NCBI RefSeq assembly: GCF_014467075.1
Contig: NZ_AP023027.1
Span: 3,137,501-3,201,500 of the forward strand
Source of the DNA: Anaerostipes caccae L1-92
GTDB taxonomy: Bacteria > Bacillota > Clostridia > Lachnospirales > Lachnospiraceae
DNA length: 64,000 bases
Direction: 5' to 3'
Part shown: positions 9,914 through 19,670 of the stretch, one piece after another
Position numbering within the stretch: the stretch's first letter is position 1
Layout: each line of letters starts with the position of its first letter
The notes under the pieces: generated by a model
The model's input: the letters and a program-made list of their open reading frames with translations, nothing else
Database searches by the model: none
Told to the model about the DNA's origin: nothing
Position numbers and translations under genes: made by a program

Positions 9914-11899
9914 TTACTTATCATAATCTCTGTAAGCAATTTTATATTCTTTCAGCTCATCCCGCAGCGCTGCGGCCTCCTCAAAGTTCAGCTCTGCCGC
10001 CGCCCTGTTCATCTTCTTGGTGAGCCGTTCAATATTTTCCTTCAGTTCTTTCTTGTTCATAGACTCGATATCTTTTTCATTGGACTGCTCTGCTTCTTCC
10101 TCATCGGAAATCTTGATCAGATCACGTATATCCTTCTGAATCGTCTGCGGTGTAATACCGTGCTCTTTATTGTACTGATCCTGGATCGCCCGTCTGCGGT
10201 TTGTCTCACTGATGGCGGCTTCCATGGAATCCGTCATATTGTCGGCGTACATGATAACATGTCCTTCACTGTTTCGCGCCGCACGGCCCACTGTCTGCAC
10301 CAGAGAAGTCTCTGATCTTAAAAAGCCTTCTTTATCTGCATCCAAGATCGCGACGAGTGTGATCTCCGGAATATCCAGTCCCTCTCTCAGCAGATTGATG
10401 CCGACAAGCACATCAAACACGTCCATCCTCAAATCCCTGACGATCTCTGTACGCTCAAGAGTATCAATATCAGAATGCAGATATTTAACACGGATTCCAA
10501 CCTCCCTCATGTAATCGGTCAGCTCCTCCGCCATCCGCTTTGTGAGAGTGGTAACCAGAACTTTATGTCCCTGTTCCGTCTCTTTATGCACTTCAGATAA
10601 AAGGTCGTCAATCTGTCCTTTTACCGGACGCACATCGATCGGCGGATCTAAAAGTCCGGTCGGGCGGATGATCTGTTCTGCCCTGAGAAGTTCATGCTCT
10701 GCTTCATACTTGCTCGGCGTTGCGGAAACAAACATCATCTGATCGATCTTGCTCTCAAATTCGCTGAATTCCAGCGGTCGGTTATCCTTCGCGGACGGCA
10801 GACGGAATCCGAAATCCACCAGGGTAGACTTTCTGGACTGATCTCCGGAATACATTCCGCCGATCTGCGGCACTGTGATATGGGACTCGTCCACGATCAC
10901 GAGAAAATCATCCCCAAAGAAATCGATCAGCGTGCTTGGCGGTTCCCCTGGTTTACCCCCGGTCAGATGCCTGGAATAATTCTCGATGCCGGAACAGAAC
11001 CCGGTCTCCCTCAGCATCTCTATATCAAAATTCGTTCGTTCCGCAATCCTCTGTGCCTCGATCAGCTGGTCATTTTCCTGAAAATATTTCACCCTCTCGG
11101 CCAGCTCCTGTTTGATATTGACGATGGCCTGCTCAATCTGTTCCTGAGGCACTACGTAGTGGGATGCAGGAAATATGGCGAGAAAGTTAATGCTTCTCTT
11201 GACCTCTCCCGTGAGAACATCAAATTCCACGATCCTGTCGATCTCGTCTCCAAAAAACTCTACCCGGACAGCCTCCTCAAATGTAGAGACCGGAAGAATC
11301 TCCAGAACATCACCTTTCACCCGGAAGGTTCCCCTTTTAAAATCCAGTTCGTTTCGGACGTACTGAATATTGATCAGTTCATCGATCACCTGATCCCTGT
11401 CCTTCTCCATACCGGGTCTTAAGGAAATCATCATCTCAGAGTAATTTTCCTTGCTTCCTATCCCGTAGATACAGGAAACACTGGATACTACGATCACATC
11501 CTTCCTCTCTATGAGAGCGGCTGTGGCGCTGTGTCTCAGTTTATCAATCTCATCGTTGACGGAAGAGTCTTTTTCAATATAGGTATCTGTGGAAGGCACA
11601 TAGGCCTCCGGCTGATAATAATCATAGTAACTCACAAAATATTCCACCGCATTATGTGGAAAAAATGCTTTAAATTCACTGTAGAGCTGTGCTGCCAGAG
11701 TCTTGTTATGGGCAATGATCAGTGTAGGTTTATTTAATTCCTGAATGACATTTGCCATTGTAAACGTTTTTCCTGAACCTGTAACCCCTAACAGCGTTTC
11801 AAACTGATTCCCCTGCTTAAATCCGGAAACCAGCTGTCTGATCGCTTCCGGCTGATCCCCGGTAGGCTCAAATTCAGATACCAATTCAAAATGATCCAT
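9914..11899 (-). CDS. uvrB: Excinuclease ABC subunit B
   Basis: Helicase-like damage verification subunit. GVTGSGKT (38-45) is the P loop, the beta-hairpin region [12 protein letters not shown] follows, and the C-terminal UVR motif ([19 protein letters not shown]) that contacts UvrC is present. The start at 11899 ([10 protein letters not shown]) has GGAGGTG 8 nt upstream; a longer frame to 11959 lacks support. 661 residues is standard. It is transcribed ahead of uvrA. Confidence 0.97.
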   Translation of the reverse strand: MDHFELVSEFEPTGDQPEAIRQLVSGFKQGNQFETLLGVTGSGKTFTMANVIQELNKPTLIIAHNKTLAAQLYSEFKAFFPHNAVEYFVSYYDYYQPEAYVPSTDTYIEKDSSVNDEIDKLRHSATAALIERKDVIVVSSVSCIYGIGSKENYSEMMISLRPGMEKDRDQVIDELINIQYVRNELDFKRGTFRVKGDVLEILPVSTFEEAVRVEFFGDEIDRIVEFDVLTGEVKRSINFLAIFPASHYVVPQEQIEQAIVNIKQELAERVKYFQENDQLIEAQRIAERTNFDIEMLRETGFCSGIENYSRHLTGGKPGEPPSTLIDFFGDDFLVIVDESHITVPQIGGMYSGDQSRKSTLVDFGFRLPSAKDNRPLEFSEFESKIDQMMFVSATPSKYEAEHELLRAEQIIRPTGLLDPPIDVRPVKGQIDDLLSEVHKETEQGHKVLVTTLTKRMAEELTDYMREVGIRVKYLHSDIDTLERTEIVRDLRMDVFDVLVGINLLREGLDIPEITLVAILDADKEGFLRSETSLVQTVGRAARNSEGHVIMYADNMTDSMEAAISETNRRRAIQDQYNKEHGITPQTIQKDIRDLIKISDEEEAEQSNEKDIESMNKKELKENIERLTKKMNRAAAELNFEEAAALRDELKEYKIAYRDYDK

Positions 11900-12012
11900 A
11901 AATATACACCTCCGTATATTGAAAAAAGGGATAGAAATTCCCATAATTATGATTCCCATTCACTGAAATATCATACCCACAGGGCACACTGCACTTTATA
12001 CCCTTAGGGTAG

Positions 12013-12173
12013 GCGCGCTTAGAAATGCGCTCCTCCAATAGCGGTAAATAACTTTCGAAAAGTGGCACCTTTGACTTCTAAGCAGCCTGCTCCAGCAGAT
12101 AATATGTCCATTTTCCACATGATTGGAGTGAGGCATTCTAAGAGCCGAACGGAAATCATGTGGAAAATGTCAT
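12013..12173. repeat. Interspersed hairpin repeat, family A, copy 1
   Basis: The core is a 16-bp perfect stem, CATTTTCCACATGATT (12109-12124) with AATCATGTGGAAAATG (12154-12169), enclosing a 29-nt loop. The same loop recurs at 21997-22025 and 49031-49059. To the left a block shared with copy 3 (about 12014-12072, with GCGGTAAATAACTTTCGAAA) and the segment CAGCAGATAATATGTCC belong to the same mosaic. It lies in the 367-bp stretch between the 3' end of the kinase gene and uvrB; besides this repeat and the terminator beside it, that stretch holds only the uvrB upstream region with no promoter I can assign. Confidence 0.8.
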
Positions 12174-12209
12174 ACTCTGTGTATCAGACTTGATTATATC
12201 AGACCCCAC

Positions 12210-12249
12210 GAAAAAAGTACAGAACAAATTCGAATGTTTGTTCTGTACT
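12210..12249 (-). terminator. Terminator of the hybrid kinase operon
   Basis: Perfect 13-bp inverted repeat AGTACAGAACAAA / TTTGTTCTGTACT around an 8-nt loop, followed on the minus strand by TTTTTT. It lies 18 nt after the stop codon of the kinase. Confidence 0.88.
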
Positions 12250-12266
12250 ATCAAATTTGAATATGC

Positions 12267-15170
12267 CTATTCTTCACCGCCGTATATAAAATCATATAAT
12301 GTCCTGTATAATCTGTCCGGCTCGATTGGCTTCGCCAGATGAGCATTCATCCCAGCCGCCTTACTTTTCTCCACATCATCGTCGAATGCATTGGCTGTCA
12401 TGGCTATGATCGGAATATCCTGAGCATCTTCGTTGCTCAAATTCCGGATATTGGCAGCAGCAGCAAGACCATCCATGATCGGCATCCGGATATCCATGAG
12501 GATCGCATCGTAATGCCCCTGCTCGGATTTACTGAACATTTCCATGGCACGAAGACCATTTTCTGCCGTTTCAACGGCAAATCCCTTTACTTCCAGCAGC
12601 ATCTTTGCAATTTCCGTATTCAGTGCGTTGTCCTCAACCAGAAGAATCCTCCTGCCGTTAAACTCAAAATCTATTTTTTCTTCCGGAATTTTTTCTTCCT
12701 CTTTTTGCCCGAGCACTTTTGTAAAAGCTGAAATCAGAGAAGATTTAAACATCGGCTTGCTCATAAGAAGATTGACCCCTGCGGTCTTAGCTTCCTGTTC
12801 GATGGAAATCCAGTCATATGCTGTCATGATGATGATCGTTACTTCAGGGCCTACAATCCTGCGCAGACGGCGGGCGGTTTCAATACCGTCCATCTCCGGC
12901 ATCTTCCAGTCAATGAGAATCATGTCAAAATAATTACCGATATCCCACAGGTGCCGTACCCGTTCCACCGCTTTGTATCCGCTGTCTACCCACTCTGCCT
13001 TGATCCCCATTTCTTTTAAAGTCACTACCGCACTCTCGCATACAGTCACATCATCGTCCACCACAAGCGTACTGAGGTGATCAAAATTATAGCTATGCTG
13101 TTTCTGATGATGACGCAGTTTTTCTTCTTCTGTGATTCCAAGCTTCACATCCACGGTAAATTCTGATCCCACCCCTTTTATGGAGCGCACGTTAATCCTT
13201 CCGTCCATCATATCCACGATGCTTTTAGAAATGGCGAGTCCAAGCCCCGTGCCGCCATAGACAGAAGTAATCCCGGTACTCTCCTGTGAAAATGTTTCAA
13301 AAATGTGGGGAAGAAACTCTTCATCCATTCCCACTCCGGTGTCATTTATTATGAAACGCAGAGTCACATCATTTTTCGTTTTTTTGAGGCGCAGCGTAGA
13401 AAACGTGATTTTTCCGCCCTCCTCGGTAAACTTGACCGCATTCCCGATAATATTGATCAAAACCTGCTGGAGCTTCATTGCGTCTCCAATATAGTAATCA
13501 TCGATCATCGGATCTACGACGCAGTCATAATCAACGCCTTTTGCATCTGCCTGGGCATAACAGATGGAATTGATGCCGTTTATAAACTCCTCCATCGGAA
13601 TCTTTTCATTTTTCAGCAGCATCTTTCCGCTCTCGATCCGGCTCATGTCTAAGATGTCATTGATTAAAGACAGAAGGTACCTGGATGAAATTCCAATCTT
13701 TGAAATACAGTCCTCCACTTTAGTTTCATTGCCGATAGACTGAGCCGCTATGGTGCACATTCCAATGATTGCATTCATCGGCGTTCGGATTTCATGGCTC
13801 ATACGGGACAGAAAATCAGATTTAGCCGCATTGGCCTGCTCGGCACCGGCCAGCGCAGCGGCCAGTTCCTGTTTCTGCCGCTGTTCCTGTCTCACAATCT
13901 CTGTCACATCGACCCTGGCAAGGCAGACACGTCCGAGATCCCTGTCAATGTAGAAAACTTCACACCGCTTCACCTGAAGATTCCCCTGCTGATCCCTCAT
14001 TTCCATCATAAAAGAATAAGATTCATCTTCTAACAGTTTGCGAATCATGTAGTTGTAGTCAAGATTACCCAGATAAATCCTCCGGGCTTCCTCATCCATA
14101 AAACGGTTTGCAAGACCGCGGATCTCCTGCTGAAATTTTCCCTGCATTGGTATCGTATTATTTGCCTTCAGATCAAAGGAAAGCAGGCGGTAATTGTCCT
14201 TTACAATATCAATGTCGGCGATCATATCATAGTCCAGATCTGTAATCTTACTGAGCAGTTTCTCCTGCATTTTCTGCTCCGTCTCATCTGAAGTGTAGAA
14301 GAAAATGATGATATCTCCTGTTTCCGGATTTAGATAAGATCGGAAGTTCGTACTGCTCCAGAACACACTGCCGTCGCTGCGTTTTCTGAGATAATGAAAA
14401 TTATAATCCACCTTTCCCGCCGCATAGTCTGCTATAACTTTTTCCCGCCGCATTTCTTCTCTGATTTGATTGCCGTAGACGGGATCTGATGCTGACTCTG
14501 CCACCTTTTCTATCGTATACTGATAACTCCTGCCAATCTCCGTCACTCCGGCTTCCTCAGATGCCACATAGTTCTCCACAACATTCTGCGTTACATTCAT
14601 TCTTCCCTGGATGCTGCCTCCATTCAATGACATATCTGCAAAATAAGCCAGTTCCTTCTCATATACTTCCCTGACTCTGTCCTGCAAAAGCTTTTCTTCC
14701 GTAATGTCAACGAATACACAGTAAAAATGATGTTCTCCATCTTCTTCCGTAAACAGCTGCGCCTGGATCGAAATCCATACGATCTCTCCATCTTTACGGA
14801 TCAGCCTGTTCTCATTGTGGATCGTGCTGCCGTATTTCAGCTGTTCCTGCAGTTTTTCTTTCATTACGGCCATATCATCTGGATGAATCACTGCTGCCAT
14901 ATGATTTCCCATGGCGGCAAATTCTTCGCGGGTATAACCTATGAAATCAAACAGCCCGTCATTCGCCGCTATGACAGAAAACTTATCATCAAACCGGCAG
15001 CGAAACACGGCACCGGGGATATTATTGTAAATATGTACAATCTCGTTCTGGGCCTTTTTCTGTGCCGTAACATCAATACAGACCGATATAATGGCATCAC
15101 GGTCATCTTCTGTCACAACCTTATGTGCAACATCGTGCACCCATATATAGGAACCGTCTTTTTTTCTCAT
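12267..15170 (-). CDS. Hybrid sensor histidine kinase, C-terminal part (PAS-PAS-PAS-HisKA-HATPase-REC-REC; frameshifted gene)
   Basis: Begins inside a PAS domain and continues with further PAS units, then HisKA with SHEIRTPMN (phospho-His), HATPase_c with the N, G1 (DTGVGM) and G2 (GGTGLGLAI) boxes, a first receiver (MILIDWKMPEMDG) and a second receiver (ILMDIRMPIMDG). The missing N-terminal half of the first PAS domain lies in the adjacent frame at 15167-15853. A single added base in AAATCC near 15206 (minus strand) would join them as GDEYTLEYRMRKKDG, giving one protein of about 1195 residues with an N-terminal SnoaL-like domain. As drawn, this part starts at an internal ATG without a good RBS. 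Confidence 0.85.
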   Translation of the reverse strand: MRKKDGSYIWVHDVAHKVVTEDDRDAIISVCIDVTAQKKAQNEIVHIYNNIPGAVFRCRFDDKFSVIAANDGLFDFIGYTREEFAAMGNHMAAVIHPDDMAVMKEKLQEQLKYGSTIHNENRLIRKDGEIVWISIQAQLFTEEDGEHHFYCVFVDITEEKLLQDRVREVYEKELAYFADMSLNGGSIQGRMNVTQNVVENYVASEEAGVTEIGRSYQYTIEKVAESASDPVYGNQIREEMRREKVIADYAAGKVDYNFHYLRKRSDGSVFWSSTNFRSYLNPETGDIIIFFYTSDETEQKMQEKLLSKITDLDYDMIADIDIVKDNYRLLSFDLKANNTIPMQGKFQQEIRGLANRFMDEEARRIYLGNLDYNYMIRKLLEDESYSFMMEMRDQQGNLQVKRCEVFYIDRDLGRVCLARVDVTEIVRQEQRQKQELAAALAGAEQANAAKSDFLSRMSHEIRTPMNAIIGMCTIAAQSIGNETKVEDCISKIGISSRYLLSLINDILDMSRIESGKMLLKNEKIPMEEFINGINSICYAQADAKGVDYDCVVDPMIDDYYIGDAMKLQQVLINIIGNAVKFTEEGGKITFSTLRLKKTKNDVTLRFIINDTGVGMDEEFLPHIFETFSQESTGITSVYGGTGLGLAISKSIVDMMDGRINVRSIKGVGSEFTVDVKLGITEEEKLRHHQKQHSYNFDHLSTLVVDDDVTVCESAVVTLKEMGIKAEWVDSGYKAVERVRHLWDIGNYFDMILIDWKMPEMDGIETARRLRRIVGPEVTIIIMTAYDWISIEQEAKTAGVNLLMSKPMFKSSLISAFTKVLGQKEEEKIPEEKIDFEFNGRRILLVEDNALNTEIAKMLLEVKGFAVETAENGLRAMEMFSKSEQGHYDAILMDIRMPIMDGLAAAANIRNLSNEDAQDIPIIAMTANAFDDDVEKSKAAGMNAHLAKPIEPDRLYRTLYDFIYGGEE

Positions 15171-15853
15171 ACGGTATTCCAGTGTATATTCGTCTCCGCC
15201 ATCCAGCTGGATTTAGCATCGGCGACGGCTTTCTCCCGGTCCCCGGGGTGTATGCTGTTGGGCAGCATGCCCTGTATATCAGAAATGAATTCGTCTTCTC
15301 TGTCATATCCAAGATAACTTAACATTCTGCGGTTTATAAAATAAAATGGAAATCCTGTTTCCAGGTATCCGCCGATCATCCCTCCTGCAAGTGAATCGTT
15401 CAAGATCTGCTGACGCTGGGAAGACAAATTCTCCACCACCAGTGTTTTCGGATAATGCTCTGCTTCCCCCTGACTCACCGCCGACTCCGAAAAATGAATA
15501 CTCCGCACAAGCCAGCTCTCCCTGGTCTGCTCCAGATTAAACAGCCCCCTCAGACTCCATGCGTAAACGGAGTTGGAAAGTATCATTTCCTGAGAAATCA
15601 TGACGACACCTTCGCCGAGCACCTGTTCGCAAACCACAGAAATGCTTATTTTGAACGGCTCGGGTATCTCCTCAATATCCTGATGCAGATACCGAACCAT
15701 TTCTTCCCTGCCAAAGGCATATTCTCTTTCTCCGGTTCCGATGAAACTGATATCCTCAGACAGATATCCGGCTGTTTTTTCTGCATCCCGCTGCTCGAAC
15801 CAGCATCTGCATAAATCCCGTACAGCTTCAGATGCGTTTCTTTGTTCCTCCAT
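15167..15853 (-). CDS. SnoaL-like plus PAS N-terminal part of the same hybrid kinase (upstream of the frameshift)
   Basis: Residues 1-120 from the chosen start resemble the SnoaL/NTF2-like domain common at the N terminus of Lachnospiraceae signalling proteins (repeated Trp, FIGTGERE, FGREEMVRYL). Residues 130-225 are the start of a PAS domain ending ...SIHPGDREKAVADAK before the frame is lost. Start at 15853 (MEEQRNASEA): GGGGGG lies 9 nt upstream; the frame is open further into the previous gene. It overlaps the end of the REC-GGDEF-EAL-REC gene by 26 nt, so the two are probably translationally coupled and work in one pathway. Confidence 0.72.
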   Translation of the reverse strand: MEEQRNASEAVRDLCRCWFEQRDAEKTAGYLSEDISFIGTGEREYAFGREEMVRYLHQDIEEIPEPFKISISVVCEQVLGEGVVMISQEMILSNSVYAWSLRGLFNLEQTRESWLVRSIHFSESAVSQGEAEHYPKTLVVENLSSQRQQILNDSLAGGMIGGYLETGFPFYFINRRMLSYLGYDREDEFISDIQGMLPNSIHPGDREKAVADAKSSWMAETNIHWNTV

Positions 15854-18029
15854 ATCCTTCTTCCCCCCATAAACTGCAGCTTTCTCTGCCTTCTTCTTTC
15901 CCGTGGTACAATCCCTGATCTGCCTGAAATAGTTCTTCACGAGCACGCAGATGAATGGCCTCACGGGTTCTCCGGAGCCTTTTCAGCAAACTTTTCACGG
16001 CAAATGGACTGCCGATAAAATCATCTGCTCCAGCCTCCAGGGCTTTCTCCTCTGCTTCCGGGTCCGGCTCTGAGGAGACAATGACCGGTATACTTTCAAG
16101 ATCCCTGTCTCTCTTCATCTGCTCTGCCACAGCCAGCACATCCGGCCCCGGCAGTGTAAGACTCAATATAACACCGGCGATCCTTTTTTTATACCATGAC
16201 AAAAGACGCAGGACTTCTCTGCCGTCACAGGCTTCGAACACGCAGAACTCCTTTTTAAGCCCGCTCTTTATCTGTTTTCTGAAGGTACTGTCCTCTTCGG
16301 CAAGGATCAGGACTTCTTTCTTTTCCTCCGGCTCAGACTCCTCTTTTTTGTTTTTGAACAATGTACTGACAGACTCCTCTGCCAGCAGCTTTTCAAACTC
16401 ACGGCACGGCATAGGCTTTGCAAAATAATAACCCTGCACATAATCGCATCCAGCCTCTTCCAGTCTGGACAGCTGCTCCTTCGTCTCAACCCCTTCCGCC
16501 ACAACACTCAGATGCATCCATCGTGCCAGACTGATAATAAATTTCATGATTCCCTGGCTGACTGGCTTGGCCGTTTCGCTCTGGATAAACTGCATATCCA
16601 GCTTGAGTATATCGATGGGCAGATTGTTCAGCATGTTCAGTGAAGAATAACCGCTCCCGAAATCATCCATTTCTATCACAAATCCCATCTCCCTCAGATG
16701 CGCAACGGTATCTATGATCTGGGAAGGGGTTTCTGTGTATGCACTCTCTGTAATCTCCAAATGCAGCCTGGAAGGGTGCAGTCCGTATTTTTTGACGGAT
16801 CTCTGGAGAATACAGGATAAATCTGCGTTAAAAATATCTGCCCTTGAAACATTTACAGATACCGGAATCTGTGGATAACCCTTGTCTTCCCATTCCTGAA
16901 GCACTCTGCATGTCTTCTCCCAAACATATTGGTCCATTTTCGTTATAAATCCGTTTTTCTCAAAAAGAGGAATAAAATTTGCCGGTGACTGGACTCCCCA
17001 CTCCGGGTGTTCCCAGCGCACCAATGCCTCTGCCCCGGCCAGAGCTCCGTCTATAATCCGGTATTTGGGCTGTAGATAGATCTGAAACTGGTCTCCGGAC
17101 AGGGCGTCCTCCATACTGTCCGCGATGGCCTGGTCATGCAGAAGACTGCTGCGAAGTTTATCGTCGTATAATGCATAATATTTTCCATACTGTCCTTTAA
17201 TACTGCGGGCAGCCAGAAGTGCCCGGTCACACATCTGCTCAGCAGACAGCATCCGGTCCGCCGCCGAGTAAATTCCCCACTTCATCACAATCGTCCCGCC
17301 GTCCAGAAGATTATTAATCTGTTCATTGGCTTTCCGGAAAATATCATCTCTGTAATCTTCCCTATGTTCTATCATACAGACAAACTGGTCTGCATTCAGC
17401 CTTCCGCAGATTCCCATCCCCTTCACTTCCTGCTCATACATATGTGCAATGCCGCAGAGCAGCTGGTCTCCAGTAGTGTTTCCAAATACATCATTGATAA
17501 GTTTAAAATTTTCGATATCAGAACATATGACATCATACCTGTCGTCCGGATTCCGCATCAGTATATCCTTCATAAGCTGATAAAAAAACTCCTTACTGTA
17601 CAGTCCCGTCAGACGGTCGTATTTCACCTGATTCACCACGGCAGCGGTCTCCCTCAGATTGATAAGGCCGGCCACACGGTGCAGGATGATCTGGGGTCTG
17701 TAAGGCTTGGCCACAAAATCAGAAGCCCCATGAGATAATGCTGCCAGTTCGTCGGACTCTGCATCATTTTGAGTCGTTACGATCACCGGGATTGAGGAAT
17801 ACTCCGAATTCTCTTTCATAACAGATAAAAATGTATATCCGTCCATAACCGGCATGACAATGTCAAGAAGAATCAGTGAAATACCCTCCCCATACTGTTT
17901 TAATACTTCCAGGGCCTCTTCTCCGTTTTCTGCCTCGAGAACATCATACTCAGAACCCAGTATCTGGCACAGCAGCTGGCGGTTCAGTTCATTATCTTCC
18001 ACTACTAATATCTTTTTTTGAGATAGCAT
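15828..18029 (-). CDS. Response regulator with REC, degenerate GGDEF, EAL and second REC domains
   Basis: Domains in order: receiver (LVVEDN; ILLDIVMPVMDG; K in AKPYRP), GGDEF, EAL and a second receiver near the C terminus. The GGDEF signature is degraded to RLNADQF, so diguanylate cyclase activity is unlikely. The EAL part keeps EALVRWEHP, EITESAYTE, DDFGSGYSSL and EGVE, so c-di-GMP phosphodiesterase activity is likely. The last receiver lacks a normal phospho-acceptor context (ILSLTLPGPD), so it may be a pseudo-receiver. Start 18029 follows AGGAAAGGG at 7-8 nt. It lies between the GntR regulator and the hybrid kinase, its likely phospho-partner. Confidence 0.88.
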   Translation of the reverse strand: MLSQKKILVVEDNELNRQLLCQILGSEYDVLEAENGEEALEVLKQYGEGISLILLDIVMPVMDGYTFLSVMKENSEYSSIPVIVTTQNDAESDELAALSHGASDFVAKPYRPQIILHRVAGLINLRETAAVVNQVKYDRLTGLYSKEFFYQLMKDILMRNPDDRYDVICSDIENFKLINDVFGNTTGDQLLCGIAHMYEQEVKGMGICGRLNADQFVCMIEHREDYRDDIFRKANEQINNLLDGGTIVMKWGIYSAADRMLSAEQMCDRALLAARSIKGQYGKYYALYDDKLRSSLLHDQAIADSMEDALSGDQFQIYLQPKYRIIDGALAGAEALVRWEHPEWGVQSPANFIPLFEKNGFITKMDQYVWEKTCRVLQEWEDKGYPQIPVSVNVSRADIFNADLSCILQRSVKKYGLHPSRLHLEITESAYTETPSQIIDTVAHLREMGFVIEMDDFGSGYSSLNMLNNLPIDILKLDMQFIQSETAKPVSQGIMKFIISLARWMHLSVVAEGVETKEQLSRLEEAGCDYVQGYYFAKPMPCREFEKLLAEESVSTLFKNKKEESEPEEKKEVLILAEEDSTFRKQIKSGLKKEFCVFEACDGREVLRLLSWYKKRIAGVILSLTLPGPDVLAVAEQMKRDRDLESIPVIVSSEPDPEAEEKALEAGADDFIGSPFAVKSLLKRLRRTREAIHLRAREELFQADQGLYHGKEEGRESCSLWGEEGYGGTKKRI

Positions 18030-18101
18030 ACAAATCCCTTTCCTCATGCATCTGTGCACAGCCCCCAGAACATTTTTATTCCATGGGAGCTCTTATCCTG
18101 A

Positions 18102-19487
18102 TCAATCTACGGCAATTTCTCTTATATTTTTTTCTTCCTGTTGAAGCAGCATTTCAAGGCAGTCTGCAAATCCGGAAATCTCATCTCTTCCGAGATGCCC
18201 GGCGGCATGTTCCATTATTTTCTGGAATGCTTCATAGTATGCTTCATCCTTCAGACGATGAACGGCAAACGGATATCCCCACGCAGTCAGTTCCCGCAGT
18301 TTTCTGTAACATTCCTTTATCCCCGATAAAGGACATTCTTCCTCTATGAATGCAAGGCAGATCTCAATGCACAAATATCCCTTTTCCGCTTTTACAAGTT
18401 CAGAAAATCTTTTTGCAAATTTTTGTTTTTGGGTGTCCGGTGCACAGCCCAATGTCCTGAGCAGAACGTTTTTTATCGTTAGTTTTAATAACTGAAGGCT
18501 CTCCTGATACATCCTGAGGCCGTCCTGAATCTCCGGGCGTCCGATGTCTGCCTGTACGGCTTCGGGAAGGACCTGAGTCCCCTTGCCCTGAAAAGATTTT
18601 GTGAGTCCGGCGCTGCTTAGGATACTTAACGACCGCCGCACAGTACTGACAGAGACCTTATAATACTTTGCCATCTTCGGCAGAGACGGCAGAAAGCTTC
18701 CTTTTGTATATATTCCATTTTTAATATCTCTTATCACACTGCAGACTAAGGTATAGCAAAACTGCGGTCTCTGCCGGTAAATATTCCACTGAAAAGAGAA
18801 TGTTTCTGTCTGCTCCAATTCAAACTCTCTCTGGGCTTCATCTATAAAATCAAACAGCCTTTTTACCGATTTATGAAAGCAGTCCTTAAAATAACCCGTA
18901 AGCATAACAATACACTCGGATTTAGACTTTCCCTCAAAATTTTCCTGCCGAATATTCCGCATCTCGTCCTCCGCTAAGTACGGAAACTTCAGAAATCGAA
19001 GGACCTCCCAGTAAAGATTCAGGATCAGACTGTTATCCAGGGCACGCAGTGCCATTAGACAGAACTGGAAGGTGACGGGTACCGTATGATCAGTATTTTG
19101 TTCGAATGAAGGTCTGAACTTTTCCCATTCCCCGAAATTTGACTGATTCAATTCGAGTACCCGGCACGATTCAAACAGCAGTTCACTGGACATAAGAAGA
19201 TCCTGTATTGCCTTCTTTCTCGGTACAAAATATTCAGCGGCACTCCTTCTGCGCATTTCCGGATTTGACTTATAAATCACTTTCGATGCTTTTCTGGCAT
19301 CGATTTTTATGTACCCCTGTTTTTCCAATACTGACAAGCCCGCACGGACCGTGGCCGGAGCCATGTGAAATACAGCACAGATTTTCGATATCGACGGCAG
19401 ATTTTCCCCGTATTTATAGTATCCATAAAGAATCCTGGCTTCATAATACTCGAAGACGAGCCTGTAAATTCTTTCATCTGAACTCAT
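18102..19487 (-). CDS. Transcriptional regulator with two GntR-type winged helices
   Basis: 461 residues with two GntR-like HTH units: residues about 5-70 (ENLPSISKICAVFHMAPATV...GYIKIDARKAS) and about 245-315 (SFLPSLPKMAKYYKVSVSTV...KGTQVL). Each is followed by a mostly helical region of about 150-170 residues, so the protein looks like an internal duplication of a GntR regulator. Effector and targets unknown. It lies just upstream of the c-di-GMP and histidine kinase genes in the same direction, 72 nt from the next start, so it may control them. Confidence 0.8.
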   Translation of the reverse strand: MSSDERIYRLVFEYYEARILYGYYKYGENLPSISKICAVFHMAPATVRAGLSVLEKQGYIKIDARKASKVIYKSNPEMRRRSAAEYFVPRKKAIQDLLMSSELLFESCRVLELNQSNFGEWEKFRPSFEQNTDHTVPVTFQFCLMALRALDNSLILNLYWEVLRFLKFPYLAEDEMRNIRQENFEGKSKSECIVMLTGYFKDCFHKSVKRLFDFIDEAQREFELEQTETFSFQWNIYRQRPQFCYTLVCSVIRDIKNGIYTKGSFLPSLPKMAKYYKVSVSTVRRSLSILSSAGLTKSFQGKGTQVLPEAVQADIGRPEIQDGLRMYQESLQLLKLTIKNVLLRTLGCAPDTQKQKFAKRFSELVKAEKGYLCIEICLAFIEEECPLSGIKECYRKLRELTAWGYPFAVHRLKDEAYYEAFQKIMEHAAGHLGRDEISGFADCLEMLLQQEEKNIREIAVD

Positions 19488-19615
19488 ATTTGTTGCTCCT
19501 CATAATATATTCTGCTCTCCCCTTTTTCAGCAGATTTATGAAAGACTCTTCAGCTCCAAACTCTGCTCATATATATATTAATAAATTTTATCACAGTTCT
19601 GGTCCAAAGGCAAAC

Positions 19616-19650
19616 AAAAAGACTCCCAAAGCAATGCTGCTCAGGAAGTC
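19616..19650 (-). terminator. Terminator after the pseudopilin gene
   Basis: On the minus strand GACTTCC pairs with GGGAGTC (one wobble) around an inner AGCA/TGCT stem, followed by TTTTTG. It lies about 20 nt after the stop codon. Confidence 0.75.
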
Positions 19651-19670
19651 CTCTTAATCAGCCTTTATGA

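Noticed and set aside
10694..11422. 242-codon plus-strand ORF
   Set aside because: Shadow frame of uvrB; the minus-strand UvrB frame is full-length with all motifs and an SD.
11900..12010. LexA (SOS) box upstream of uvrB
   Set aside because: I looked for GAAC-N4-GTTC-like sites and found none; the 13-bp palindrome at 12210-12249 is a terminator for the kinase gene.
12109..12169. Family A hairpins as simple intrinsic terminators
   Set aside because: They are not followed by T-runs, and the same 29-nt loop at three unrelated sites is not explained by termination.
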